Shown here: in pieces, positions 51,841-61,098 of the stretch
Layout: each line of letters opens with the position of its first letter
How positions within the stretch are numbered: the first letter of the stretch is position 1
Source: Clostridium hydrogenum
GTDB lineage: Bacteria; Bacillota; Clostridia; Clostridiales; Clostridiaceae
Reading direction: 5' to 3'
Length of the DNA: 64,000 nucleotides
Assembly (NCBI RefSeq): GCF_021432385.1
Contig: NZ_JAEACT010000002.1
Coordinates: 949,501 to 1,013,500 of the forward strand
Notes under the pieces: generated by a model
Told to the model about the DNA's origin: nothing
The model's database searches: none
Seen by the model: the letters and a program-made list of their open reading frames with translations, nothing else
Made by a program: the position numbers and the translations under genes

Positions 51841-52908
51841 GTGGATTTTATAAAAGAAATTGTCCATAGAGAATCATTTAAAAGAATAGTATTCTTTATA
51901 GTACTTATACTAGTGTTATATTTTATGAAGCCAATGATAAATTTAGTGTTATTGACATTTTTATTTACATATTTAATAAATAGTGTTGAAAGTTTTATTA
52001 CATTAAAATTATCAAAGTATATAAGGGTTAGTGAAAAATTTGTTACATTAATTTTATATATTGCTATAATAACAATAATTGTAGTAGTATCATATAGATA
52101 TATCCCAATTGTAGTTAATGAAGCTAAAAATCTTATAAATCAAGCAGAAAGTTTCTATGAAAGTTCAAGTAAGGTGGGTAAATATGCAATTTTGGATAAA
52201 TATGTAACACCTATAATTCAAAATATAAATATTGAGAATTATACTAAGGATGGAGCAAAATATGTAATAGAATTTGCATCTAGCGTAGGGGCTATGAGTG
52301 TGCAAACTGTTCTTGCTTTAATATTAAGCCTTTTTTTTATACTTGAAAAGAAGGAAATTCTAGTATTTGGAAAGAAGTTTGAAACAAGTAAATTGTCAAC
52401 TATGTATAAGTATTTTGTACATTTTGGTAATAATTTTCTTAATTCCTTCGGCAAAGTTATAAGAGCACAAATTATTATAGCTTTTGTAAATACAATTTTA
52501 TCAGTTATAGGGCTCACCATTTTGGGATTTCCGAACATTTTAACATTAAGTGTTATGATATTTGTATTGAGCTTAATTCCAGTAGCAGGTGTTATTGTAT
52601 CATTGGTTCCGTTGACACTTATTGCATTTAACATAAATGGGCCAATAGAAGTGTTGTATGTACTTATATTAGTTGGAATAATACATGTAGTTGAAAGTTA
52701 TTTTTTGAATCCAAAACTCATGTCATCAAAGACGCAAATTCCTATATTCTTTACATTTGTAATACTCCTTGTTTCAGACCATTTTTTAGGTACTTGGGGA
52801 TTACTTTTAGGAATACCTTTATTTATGTTTATACTTGATGTGTTTGAAGTTAATTTATCAGGAAATGCTAAAAGTGTAAAGAATGTGTTTAAATTGAAAA
52901 AGAAATAA
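51841..52908 (+). CDS. AI-2E family transporter (permease)
   Basis: 355 residues, about eight hydrophobic segments. The C-terminal family block reads LIPVAGVIVSLVPLTLIAFN and VESYFLNPKLMSSKTQIPIF. Similar in type to the gene at 2398 but not closely related. An ATG at 51820 is in frame, yet GGGAGGAG at 51829-51836 puts the start at GTG 51841. Substrate unknown. The LtaS gene follows after ~15 bp, so they are likely one operon. Confidence 0.92.
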   Translation: MDFIKEIVHRESFKRIVFFIVLILVLYFMKPMINLVLLTFLFTYLINSVESFITLKLSKYIRVSEKFVTLILYIAIITIIVVVSYRYIPIVVNEAKNLINQAESFYESSSKVGKYAILDKYVTPIIQNINIENYTKDGAKYVIEFASSVGAMSVQTVLALILSLFFILEKKEILVFGKKFETSKLSTMYKYFVHFGNNFLNSFGKVIRAQIIIAFVNTILSVIGLTILGFPNILTLSVMIFVLSLIPVAGVIVSLVPLTLIAFNINGPIEVLYVLILVGIIHVVESYFLNPKLMSSKTQIPIFFTFVILLVSDHFLGTWGLLLGIPLFMFILDVFEVNLSGNAKSVKNVFKLKKK

Positions 52909-52923
52909 AATGTTGAAAAAGAG

Positions 52924-54873
52924 ATGATGAATTTGAAAAAAGTTGAAATTGACAATAATAAGATTATAAAAAAAATACGGGGTAATAAAGTAATGTACAA
53001 AACAAGTAATAGAATTTTAAATATATTAAAAAGTAATCTTGACTTGCTTTTGTTTTTTATTGTACTTTTTATGAAAGTAGTTGAATATGGAAAACAAATT
53101 TCACCGCAATACTTTGATCCAGAAGTATTTACACCAATTTTTGCATCAATTTTGATACTTTTAAGTTTCTCGGTATTATTTAAGGGGAAAAAAAGGTTTA
53201 TATATTTAGTAGTAATTGATATTATAATAAGTATTATATTAGTATCGGATATTGTGTATTTTAGGTATTCCGAAGATATAATATCTATGGGCGTTGTTAA
53301 AAATGCAAAGCTTCTTGGAGGAGTAAAGGATGCCGTATATAAACTTATCAAAGTTCAGGACTTTTTATATTTTGTTGATATATTAATTATTGTTCCTTTG
53401 ATGAGATTTTATTATGAGAAGATTGATATGAAAATACAATCATTATTGGTAAGAATAATAGTATTTTTTATGGTGTTTATGACAGGAACTGTGGTAGATG
53501 CAAGAACTTTTAAAAAAGTTAATGTAGAGCAGCCAACTTTGCTAACAGCTATGAGCAATAAAATTTATCTAACGAAATTGATTGGAAATTTGAATTTTCA
53601 TGCAGTTGATGCATACAATTATGCAGCAACAAAAATAAAAAATTCAAAGCAGCTTCCCGAAAGTAAGAAAAATGAAATTAAAAGTTATTTGAAAAAAAAT
53701 ACAACTGAGTCACCAAATAAATTTACAGGCGTAGCAGCAGGAAAAAATCTTATAATGATTCAAGTTGAGGCACTTCAACAGTTTGTTATAAATAAGCAAA
53801 TTAATGGAAAAGAAATAACTCCTAATTTAAACAAGTGGCTTAATAAATGTATGTATTTTGATAATTATTTTTATCAAGTAGCAGGGGGAACAACTGCAGA
53901 TGCTGAATTTATGTCACTAAATTCTTTTTATCCAGCAGAATCTGGTGCAGCATATTATACTTATGCCGGAGATACTTTCAATTCAATACCAAAGGAACTA
54001 GGTGATAAGGGATATTATACGGCAGCACTTCATGGATATACAGAAGGATTTTGGAATAGAAATGTAATGTATAAATCGGAAAAATTCGATGATTTTTTTG
54101 GAAAGTCAAGCTATAATATAAACGAGAATGTTGGGCTTGGTTTAAGTGATAAATCATTTTTGAATCAAGCATTTGATAAACTTAAAAAGTTTAAGCAGCC
54201 ATATGATTCTTTTCTTATAACCTTAAGTAGTCACTATCCTTATAATGATGTAACTGGATATGAAAATGGTATGGATACTCTTGATGTTGGTGAATACAAA
54301 AATACTCTTTTTGGTGATTATTTAGAGGGAATACACTATACAGATAAGCAACTTGGAGATTTTTTAGATAAGCTTGAAAGTTCAGGAATAGCAGACAATT
54401 CAGTAATTGTACTTTATGGTGATCATTTTGCGATACCTAAAGAAAATATGAATGATCTTTATAAATTTACAGGTGAGACTAATAATGATGATTTAACATG
54501 GTATAAATATCAAAAAGTACCTCTTATGATACATTTTCCAGACAATGCAAATAGTGGTGTAAATCATACTTATGCAGGTCAGATGGATTTGTATCCTACT
54601 ATTGCAAATATGTTTAATATTAAGAATGATTATATGTTTGGTAAAGATATTTTTAATAATAATACTGATAGAAAAGTCACCTTTAGAAATGCTTCTTTCA
54701 CTGATGGAAATACATTTTATGTATCTTGGACAAATACTTATTATGATATAAAAACAGGATCTAAAATTAAGGAAACACCAGAACTTAAGAAAAAGAAAGA
54801 TGACAGTGTTAAGGAATTGGAATATTCTGATGAATTGTTAAATCACAATTTATTAAAAGAATGGGTAAAATAA
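52924..54873 (+). CDS. LTA synthase-family sulfatase-fold protein
   Basis: 649 residues. Five N-terminal membrane helices (~33-52, 63-80, 87-105, ~143-160, 182-195) precede an extracellular sulfatase-like domain: KNLIMIQVEALQQFV (metal-site Glu), GGTTADAEFMSLNSFYP (nucleophile Thr), RNVMYKSEKFDDFF, VLYGDHFAI. It polymerises glycerol phosphate from phosphatidylglycerol onto a lipid anchor. The start is uncertain: ATG 52924/52927 have AAAGAG close by; ATG 52993 with GGGGT is possible. The transcript ends at the hairpins 54875-54964. Confidence 0.92.
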   Translation: MMNLKKVEIDNNKIIKKIRGNKVMYKTSNRILNILKSNLDLLLFFIVLFMKVVEYGKQISPQYFDPEVFTPIFASILILLSFSVLFKGKKRFIYLVVIDIIISIILVSDIVYFRYSEDIISMGVVKNAKLLGGVKDAVYKLIKVQDFLYFVDILIIVPLMRFYYEKIDMKIQSLLVRIIVFFMVFMTGTVVDARTFKKVNVEQPTLLTAMSNKIYLTKLIGNLNFHAVDAYNYAATKIKNSKQLPESKKNEIKSYLKKNTTESPNKFTGVAAGKNLIMIQVEALQQFVINKQINGKEITPNLNKWLNKCMYFDNYFYQVAGGTTADAEFMSLNSFYPAESGAAYYTYAGDTFNSIPKELGDKGYYTAALHGYTEGFWNRNVMYKSEKFDDFFGKSSYNINENVGLGLSDKSFLNQAFDKLKKFKQPYDSFLITLSSHYPYNDVTGYENGMDTLDVGEYKNTLFGDYLEGIHYTDKQLGDFLDKLESSGIADNSVIVLYGDHFAIPKENMNDLYKFTGETNNDDLTWYKYQKVPLMIHFPDNANSGVNHTYAGQMDLYPTIANMFNIKNDYMFGKDIFNNNTDRKVTFRNASFTDGNTFYVSWTNTYYDIKTGSKIKETPELKKKKDDSVKELEYSDELLNHNLLKEWVK

Positions 54874-54874
54874 A

Positions 54875-54928
54875 TAGTCTATGTTTTAAATAAGTGTGAA
54901 AATCAACACTTATTTAAAACATAGACTA
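54875..54928. terminator. Family E hairpin, copy 2
   Basis: A 22-bp perfect stem (TAGTCTATGTTTTAAATAAG and TGT / ACA plus its complement) with loop GAAAATCA. It is the same element as 26364-26411 in the opposite orientation, again directly after a stop codon. Confidence 0.75.
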
Positions 54929-54933
54929 TAAAT

Positions 54934-54964
54934 AAAAAGCTAAAACTTTAAGTTTTAGCTTTTT
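54934..54964. terminator. Bidirectional terminator between ltaS and greA
   Basis: AAAAAGCTAAAACTT and AAGTTTTAGCTTTTT form a near-perfect palindrome with A/U runs on both strands. Confidence 0.88.
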
Positions 54965-54990
54965 AAATTGGTTTTATAAGGTATATGATA

Positions 54991-55455
54991 TTATAAAATT
55001 TTCAATAATTGAACTTCATAGCTTCCATCTGGAGATTCAACAAGAGCCTTTTTGCTTACTTCAAGTTTGTATAAAGCTCTTCCTAATGGAGAATCTATGC
55101 TTATTTTCATATTTTTAACGTCAGCTTCAACTGAACTTACAAGCGTAATTTCTTCGTCTTCATCTACATCACAAAATTTAACAAGAGCTTTTTTGTTTAA
55201 ATCAAATATATCTTCATTTACTGAGGATTCAACGACTGTAGAAGTTTTTAAAATATCTTCAATTTCTTGAATTCTTGTTTCATTCATTGATTGATCATCT
55301 TTTGCAGCACTATAATCTGCATTTTCACTTAAATCACCTTGTGCTCTTGCAAGTTTTAGAGCTTCTTTAATTTCTGCTCTTTTAACTGTTTTTAAATATT
55401 CAAGTTCATCTTCAAGCTTTTTTTTACCAGACTCTGATAATATTACATTACTCAT
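54991..55455 (-). CDS. GreA/GreB-family transcription elongation factor
   Basis: 154 residues. The N-terminal coiled coil carries the acidic tip GDLSENADYSAAK, which enters the RNA polymerase secondary channel (Asp and Glu present). The C-terminal domain is shorter and less conserved than usual: ITLVSSVEADVKNMKISIDS, PLGRALYKLEVSKKAL. It is likely a Gre-type paralogue; whether it is the main GreA of this organism is unclear, so no symbol is given. ATG 55455; the GTG before it overlaps AGGTG. Confidence 0.9.
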   Translation of the reverse strand: MSNVILSESGKKKLEDELEYLKTVKRAEIKEALKLARAQGDLSENADYSAAKDDQSMNETRIQEIEDILKTSTVVESSVNEDIFDLNKKALVKFCDVDEDEEITLVSSVEADVKNMKISIDSPLGRALYKLEVSKKALVESPDGSYEVQLLKIL

Positions 55456-55616
55456 TGTAAACACCTACTATCTTAAAATTGTTATTGTAGAAAAAATAAA
55501 AGCTATTTGTATTGATTTTAACATGTAAAAATACTGCACTATTAATGATATCGCTAAAATTGATTTATTTCAATATAATTTAGTGAACTTTTTATAGTAA
55601 AGTTATAAAAATTCTA

Positions 55617-56396
55617 TTATTTAATATTGTTTAAAAGAAGTTTGGATATAGTATTTATTGTACTAAGTTGCAAATCATGAGGAAGCTTATTAAATTTATC
55701 TATTAATTTAGTTGAGTGTTCGTTTTCTAGTGATGATAAATCTAAGTCTTCTAGTCGCATAGCAGCAATATTTGAATTTTCACTATAAAGGGAGGAAATG
55801 GTAAACTCAATAATTTGCTTAAATTGAGAAACTTCATAAATACTTATTTTAAAATTATCTGCATGATTATTTCCATATTCTTCAAGTCTGCTAAGTAAAT
55901 TATTAAAGATTACTTCATTTAATTTATTTGAAGTAGATATTTCGCCCATTAACCAACTTGCATATTGAAAAAGCCTGTCTATGTCAGGCGTAGATAAATT
56001 TATTTTACACGTTAGATTTTCTATAATATAAGTGGATTTATCTTTATACACATATATAAAATTGTTGTTATAAAATTGTTCTATAATTAGTTTTAAAAGT
56101 CGCTTATCTGTTGCTAATAAATCAAATTTGCAACCACTTAGGAAACCTCCATTTAAGTTAGTTTCACACCATACAATTGTAGCATTGCAGGTTAAATTTA
56201 AATTTCCTATAGAAAATTTAAAAGTAATTTTATCTTTTACACATACTTTTTTAGAAGTATGTAGTCTAGCGCCAGTTTCACTTATATCGATGATTTCAAC
56301 GTTAGTTAATTTGGTTTCACCATTAATAATAAAAAAATCTGCAATGCATTTATACTTAACTCTTTTAGAATTCCTTTGTTCTTTAAAATTTCTCAT
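55617..56396 (-). CDS. PilZ-domain protein with unknown C-terminal domain
   Basis: 259 residues. The N-terminal PilZ domain has RNSKR (R8-x3-R12) and DISETG (D37-x-S39-x2-G42), both c-di-GMP-binding motifs, followed by the beta-barrel to ~residue 105. The C-terminal ~150 residues are helical (RLFQYASWLMGEISTSNKLN, LDLSSLENEHSTKLIDKFNK) with no recognised fold. It is probably a c-di-GMP effector. GGGTGAG precedes the ATG. Single gene; a 200-bp AT-rich gap on its 5' side shows nothing else. Confidence 0.92.
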   Translation of the reverse strand: MRNFKEQRNSKRVKYKCIADFFIINGETKLTNVEIIDISETGARLHTSKKVCVKDKITFKFSIGNLNLTCNATIVWCETNLNGGFLSGCKFDLLATDKRLLKLIIEQFYNNNFIYVYKDKSTYIIENLTCKINLSTPDIDRLFQYASWLMGEISTSNKLNEVIFNNLLSRLEEYGNNHADNFKISIYEVSQFKQIIEFTISSLYSENSNIAAMRLEDLDLSSLENEHSTKLIDKFNKLPHDLQLSTINTISKLLLNNIK

Positions 56397-56595
56397 CTAT
56401 CTCACCCTCACGTAGTTATAAATATACTTTTTTAAATACTTAAAAATGCATGCGCTAAATGTATCTTTAAATATAAAGCAATATTATATATTATTATACA
56501 GGATAAGAGAAAATAAACAAGAAAAAATTACATTTGGTATATGTAGGAATAGTGATTATATAATGTATAATGAAAAAATAATGTATTAGTAAAAA

Positions 56596-57555
56596 TTATA
56601 CGGCTGCACCTTTATTCCATTTACCACATCTATCCCCAAAGCAACCTATAGTGATGTCTTTGTTTTTAATTTTTACAACTTCACATCCATTAGAGCAGCC
56701 TTTACATTCAAAACTACTTGAAATAAAGTTAACATCAGCCAAATTAAATCCCTTAAAATTTGTTTTTACATTGTGTTTTTCAATAAATTCCTTTGCAATT
56801 ATTGCAGCGCCTATAGCACCCATTACTTTATGGTTTGGAGGAATTGTTACTTCACATTGAAGAAATTTTTCAAATGAGGCTTTTATTCCTATATTTGATG
56901 CAACACCACCTTGAAAAAATATTTTTGGTAGAATTTCTTTACCTTTTCCAACATTGTTTAAATAGTTTCTTACAAGGGCATCGCATAATCCACATATAAT
57001 ATCATCTTCACTATAACCTAGCTGTTGCTTATGTATCATATCTGATTCGGCAAAAACAGCACATCTACCTGCAATTCTAACTGGTGTTTTGGAGTTTAAT
57101 GCATGGTCTCCAAAGCTAGATATAGGAATATCTAGTCTTTCAGATTGTCTATCTAGAAATGAACCTGTGCCAGCAGCACAAACTGTATTCATTGCGAAAT
57201 CAGTTACTATACCATTTCTTAAAATTATAATTTTTGAGTCCTGGCCTCCAATTTCTAATATTGTTTTTACATCTTTATCTACATTAAGTGAAGCTATTGC
57301 ATGAGCTGTAATTTCATTTTTTACAATGTCTCCACCTATGAGGTATGATGCAATTTGCCTGCCACTTCCCGTAGTACCAACACCAAGTATTTGTTTATTA
57401 TCATATTTTCCTTTTAAAATTCTAAAGCCCTCTTGAATGGCATCAATTGGTTTCCCTTTTGTTCGAAGATATACGCTTTCAATTACCTCCATATTTCTAC
57501 TTAAAAGAACTATATCGGTACTTACAGAGCCGACGTCAACACCCATATAATACAT
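56596..57555 (-). CDS. 2-hydroxyacyl-CoA dehydratase activator-like ATPase (BcrAD/BadFG family)
   Basis: 319 residues of the ASKHA fold: GVDVGSVSTDIVLL (phosphate 1), GVGTTGSGRQIAS, EIGGQDSKII (phosphate 2), MNTVCAAGTGSFLDRQ and GRCAVFAESD (the two conserved Cys that ligate the bridging [4Fe-4S] cluster). The last ~40 residues add CKGCSNGCEVVKIK and CFGDRCGKW, possibly a second cluster. Activators use ATP to drive low-potential electron transfer into the dehydratase. It overlaps the upstream gene by 20 bp, third in a three-gene operon. Confidence 0.93.
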   Translation of the reverse strand: MYYMGVDVGSVSTDIVLLSRNMEVIESVYLRTKGKPIDAIQEGFRILKGKYDNKQILGVGTTGSGRQIASYLIGGDIVKNEITAHAIASLNVDKDVKTILEIGGQDSKIIILRNGIVTDFAMNTVCAAGTGSFLDRQSERLDIPISSFGDHALNSKTPVRIAGRCAVFAESDMIHKQQLGYSEDDIICGLCDALVRNYLNNVGKGKEILPKIFFQGGVASNIGIKASFEKFLQCEVTIPPNHKVMGAIGAAIIAKEFIEKHNVKTNFKGFNLADVNFISSSFECKGCSNGCEVVKIKNKDITIGCFGDRCGKWNKGAAV

Positions 57556-58633
57556 CTTTATTTCTCCTTTCTAATAAATCAATAAAAGCTTCAATTCTTG
57601 TATCATAACCAGCTTCACCAGTCATTTCATCAACTATAAGACTGAGAATGGGAAAATTTTCGTTTTTTGATATTTGAGGGAGTATTGCTTTTGAAACAAT
57701 TTCTGGCATACACCCCATCGGGAAAATTTGTATTGCGCCATCAAAACCCGTATGGCTTGCCATAACAGCTTCACCTATGCATTCTCTTCCATGACCTCCA
57801 ATGTAGTATGGTAAATATTTTTTTGAATTTATCCTTAAATCCAAAGAATTTAATTTTAGTACGGATAACATGGCATCTTTAAACCACCAACTAGGACTTA
57901 GGTGCCTAGAAGTTGATACGCCATAATCCATGAGCTTATCTTCAATATATAAATTAGAAAATGGCTCTATTATAGTGTATATTTCTCCTATAATAGCAAC
58001 TTTTAATGGCTTTTTTTCTATACTAATAGGCAGGTTATCTATAGCTTTTTTACATTCCATAAGAAAAGTTATTAGTTTATCTGGATCATTATAGTTAAGT
58101 GCGCTTGTTTTACAATTTTTTAAAAGAGCCTTGCATTCACCAGTATTAATTTCATATCCAGCTTTTTTGTGTGTTTCGGCTTCTATATAATCCATTAAAT
58201 TTATTATTCTATAGGTTTTAAATAGCATTTTTAATTTTTTACGAGTGCTTAGTTTACTTTCATTTGATATTTTTGATATTCTTCTTAAAAATTCTTTTTT
58301 GCCTATAGAATGTGGTTTGTCTAATACTATAAAATCAACATCATAACCTAATTTTTTTAATGTATTCATTTGAAGTTCACAATATTCACCAAACCTACAT
58401 GGACCACAGCTTCCAGTAATTAAAACTGTATCAGCACCATTTTTTATACTTTCTATGTAACCGCCAAGCATTATTTTAAAAGGGAGACACATTTCTTCTG
58501 GTGAATACAGAGAACCTAATTCCAAGCATTTTTTGTTGCTTTTAGGTGGCATTACATATTCAATACCCAAACCATCAAATAATGCTTTAGCAGCAAAACA
58601 GGTGTTACCCAATTGAGGAAAGGTTATTTTCAT
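57536..58633 (-). CDS. 2-hydroxyacyl-CoA dehydratase-like/activase-related protein, large subunit
   Basis: 365 residues. Cys motifs: EEMCLPFK and GSCGPCRFGEYCELQ resemble the cluster-binding residues of HgdB/DUF2229 proteins. The C-terminus ends in DEMTGEAGYDTRIEAFIDLL. The paralogous 3' neighbour shares this ending, so the two may form a heterodimer. The family substrate (a 2-hydroxyacyl-CoA or a different electron acceptor) is not evident here; no CoA-transferase or dehydratase alpha partner is in the window. The gene overlaps both neighbours. Confidence 0.88.
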   Translation of the reverse strand: MKITFPQLGNTCFAAKALFDGLGIEYVMPPKSNKKCLELGSLYSPEEMCLPFKIMLGGYIESIKNGADTVLITGSCGPCRFGEYCELQMNTLKKLGYDVDFIVLDKPHSIGKKEFLRRISKISNESKLSTRKKLKMLFKTYRIINLMDYIEAETHKKAGYEINTGECKALLKNCKTSALNYNDPDKLITFLMECKKAIDNLPISIEKKPLKVAIIGEIYTIIEPFSNLYIEDKLMDYGVSTSRHLSPSWWFKDAMLSVLKLNSLDLRINSKKYLPYYIGGHGRECIGEAVMASHTGFDGAIQIFPMGCMPEIVSKAILPQISKNENFPILSLIVDEMTGEAGYDTRIEAFIDLLERRNKDVLYGC

Positions 58634-59528
58634 AATTTAAGCATCTCCTTTCAAGCATGTCAGAAAAGGCTTCGATTCTTGTATCAAAGCCAGCTTCACC
58701 TGTTTGTTCATCTATTTTTAGTATGAGCATTGGAAAGTCATTTAAATTATCTTTTATAAGTTCTATTAATACAGAATCTATACCGCAGGAGAAGGAAGAT
58801 ATGTATATAATTCCATTTACAAGTTTATTTTTGGCACAATAAGAAGAAAAACCATAAGATTCTCTTGCAAAAGTCCAAAACGGTTTTTTAAATAATGATA
58901 ATATTTCATTAGTTATTTTACATTCATCAAGTGAATCCTTTGTAATTACTCCAATGCCAAGTGAGTTAAGTTTTTTTACAATATTTAAATTTAAATACTT
59001 ATCGTATATATTGTAGGGATGACCAACCAAGGCGATATTTAAATTGTAATTTTTATCGTAGATTCCAACTTTGCTGCTTTCTTGCATTAAGCAGGCATGA
59101 TTATAAGCTGTTTTTATTTTATATATGTTTTTTGTGAATAAGAAACCGCAGTTTCGTATGAAATGCATAAACTTCCTCTTATCGTATGCATTAATAGGAT
59201 ATGAAATAATTTGTGGCATATTTGGAATATCATTTATTATCATTTCGGGAAGCCCGCAAAATTTTGGACATATAAATTCAGATTTTTTTAGTTGCATTAT
59301 TCTAGGAATAAACATTATATCGCACTTATCTTTAATACATGCGACATGACCATGGAAAACTTTGATAGGAAGGCAAGCTTCATCCACGCAGTATTTAACA
59401 CCGAGGTTCAAGATTTCTTTATTTGTTTCTTTAGAATGTATAATTTCTGCACCTAATTCAGAGAAAAAAGTGTTAAAAAAGTTATTGTAGTTTTCATAAA
59501 GTAGACCCTTTGGAATGCCAAGTTTCAT
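58605..59528 (-). CDS. Activase-related DUF2229-type protein, first of the operon
   Basis: 307 residues. Motifs: MKLGIPKGLLYENYNNFF, YCVDEACLPIKVFHGHVA (Cys and His), FICPKFCGLPEM, and the end DEQTGEAGFDTRIEAFSDML, shared with the next gene. In other bacteria these segments occur joined to the activase in one ~1400-residue protein; here they are split into three genes with 29-bp and 20-bp overlaps. The start ATG has GGAAAG nearby. Function unknown. Confidence 0.88.
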   Translation of the reverse strand: MKLGIPKGLLYENYNNFFNTFFSELGAEIIHSKETNKEILNLGVKYCVDEACLPIKVFHGHVACIKDKCDIMFIPRIMQLKKSEFICPKFCGLPEMIINDIPNMPQIISYPINAYDKRKFMHFIRNCGFLFTKNIYKIKTAYNHACLMQESSKVGIYDKNYNLNIALVGHPYNIYDKYLNLNIVKKLNSLGIGVITKDSLDECKITNEILSLFKKPFWTFARESYGFSSYCAKNKLVNGIIYISSFSCGIDSVLIELIKDNLNDFPMLILKIDEQTGEAGFDTRIEAFSDMLERRCLNYENNLSSIG

Positions 59529-59624
59529 GAAAAATCTTCCTTTCTGTGAATATTAAAATACATTTGTATATTTTAACCAAAGATATTTTTTATATTCACA
59601 GAATTAATATATTAAATTAATAAA

Positions 59625-60482
59625 TTAATTTTCATCAATAAATTTTAAAAGTTTATCATAGTTTTTTTCAGCATCCTTATAGCCTTGTAAATAAAGTGCT
59701 GTAAGTTTTTCAGTGTTTTTTTCAGTTCGCTTTACATCAGGTGGAAAATCTGGTCTTATAATAAAAACATCACCGCTTTTTTCTAGTTCATCTATATATT
59801 CCATTGTATTATTATATAATACAGGCCTATTAATAATAGAATCACATAAACCCTTAAATTTAGAATATTTTTTTGAAGTAACCCACTTAAATTTAAATGG
59901 TTTTTTCATATATCCCGAGTTTCTAGTTAAGATTATTATATTTTTTTTATTTCCGTCAGCAATAGATTTTTTTATAGGAACTGGATCTGATAATCCACCA
60001 TCCATAAGTATGTAATCATTAATTTTTACAGGCTCAGCAACGAAGGGAAGACTACTGGAGGCTTGTATTACTTTCAATATATTTTCATAGTTGTAATCTT
60101 TTTTATAAAAATATACTTCCTTACCTGTGTTACAGTTAGTAGCTCCAATAACAAATTCTCCATAATAATTAAAAAATGTATCAAAATCAAATGGAAGTAA
60201 TTTAGTTGGTATTTCGTTAAATACAAAGTCCATACCAAATATTGATTTGTATTTTAATAAATTTCTATAGCTTAAGTATCTAGGGTCTGATACATAGTCT
60301 ATAGTTGCGCTTTTTGTTCTTCCACGCTGCTTTGAAACATAAGAGGCACCACTACAAGCGCCCATAGATACGCCTATAACGTACGGAAAATATAAGTTTT
60401 TGTCCATAAAAAAATCAAGTACGCCTCCTGTATAAACCCCGCGCATGCCCCCGCCTTCTAAAACAAGTCCAATATTATTCAA
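59625..60482 (-). CDS. Patatin-like phospholipase
   Basis: 285 residues. Motifs: GLVLEGGGMRGVYTGGVL (oxyanion hole), GVSMG (nucleophile Ser, in VIGVSMGACSG) and the catalytic Asp in MDGGLSDPVP. This is the RssA/YjjU-like bacterial patatin group. The C-terminal ~90 residues are charged. A TTG at 60482, 5 bases after GAGGTGA, is the best start; ATG 60500 has no ribosome binding site. Lipid substrate unknown; the gene is single, with a repeat upstream. Confidence 0.93.
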   Translation of the reverse strand: MNNIGLVLEGGGMRGVYTGGVLDFFMDKNLYFPYVIGVSMGACSGASYVSKQRGRTKSATIDYVSDPRYLSYRNLLKYKSIFGMDFVFNEIPTKLLPFDFDTFFNYYGEFVIGATNCNTGKEVYFYKKDYNYENILKVIQASSSLPFVAEPVKINDYILMDGGLSDPVPIKKSIADGNKKNIIILTRNSGYMKKPFKFKWVTSKKYSKFKGLCDSIINRPVLYNNTMEYIDELEKSGDVFIIRPDFPPDVKRTEKNTEKLTALYLQGYKDAEKNYDKLLKFIDEN

Positions 60483-60507
60483 AATAATCACCTCGTACAT
60501 TCTATTT

Positions 60508-60702
60508 AGAGTACAGATGACAGAGTACAGTTAAGGATGATTTTTCTCAGCTAACGCTGCGAAAAATCTAAAAATTTATTTTGATTGCTTATGCAATTGC
60601 GGCATTACTATTGTCAGCGAAGCTGACAATAGTTAAGTTTAAGATTTACCTGACGTAGGGAAGGTAAGTCAACCTTAACTGTACTCTATCATCTGTACTC
60701 TG
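60508..60702. repeat. Heptamer-armed palindromic repeat, copy 8
   Basis: The left arm is AGAGTAC, AGATGAC, AGAGTAC; the right arm is GTACTCT, ATCATCT, GTACTCT. The core has GATTTTTCTCAGCTAACGCTG, ATTGCTTATGCAAT, TATTGTCAGCGAAGCTGACAATA. An outer flank TTCGCAATAATTTTAAG follows at 60714. Beyond it 60703-60917 holds only AT-rich sequence and a family B left end (ATAGATATACAACTAA) near 60751. Confidence 0.9.
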
Positions 60703-60917
60703 GTTTAATTTGTTCGCAATAATTTTAAGTTATGTATTAAATAATCTTATAGATATACAACTAAACTTAAATATTATCATCTTAGCTGAATCACATGTAT
60801 GATAATAGTTCATATGCTCTAATCTTTATTCTAAAAGTTTTGTTATATATAATTATATCATAAAAAGGTAAGATTTAGAGATGCACTACTTGAAGAAAAA
60901 TATTACTTGAAAAAGCT

Positions 60918-61031
60918 ATGTTAGAATTGAAAACGAAAATTGATAATTCTAAATTAGATTTATATGATAAAATGAATATAAAGGAGATACTGTTTCAACT
61001 ATCAGAAATTAATTTGCACCATAACGTTTGA
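60918..61031 (+). CDS. 37-residue ORF, faintly Spo0E-like
   Basis: MLELKTKIDNSKLDLYDKMN, then IKEILFQLSEINLHHNV. The spacing of the helix with K-L-x-L-Y-x-K and I-L-x-x-S is reminiscent of Spo0E-like phosphatases, but the SQxLD motif is altered (LSEIN). There is no convincing ribosome binding site. It may be a decayed copy. Confidence 0.25.
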   Translation: MLELKTKIDNSKLDLYDKMNIKEILFQLSEINLHHNV

Positions 61032-61098
61032 AGGGATCATTTTGGTATAAATTAATCTTGAGGTTTCAAACAGTTTAGCTTTGAAAGAGGTGAATAAA

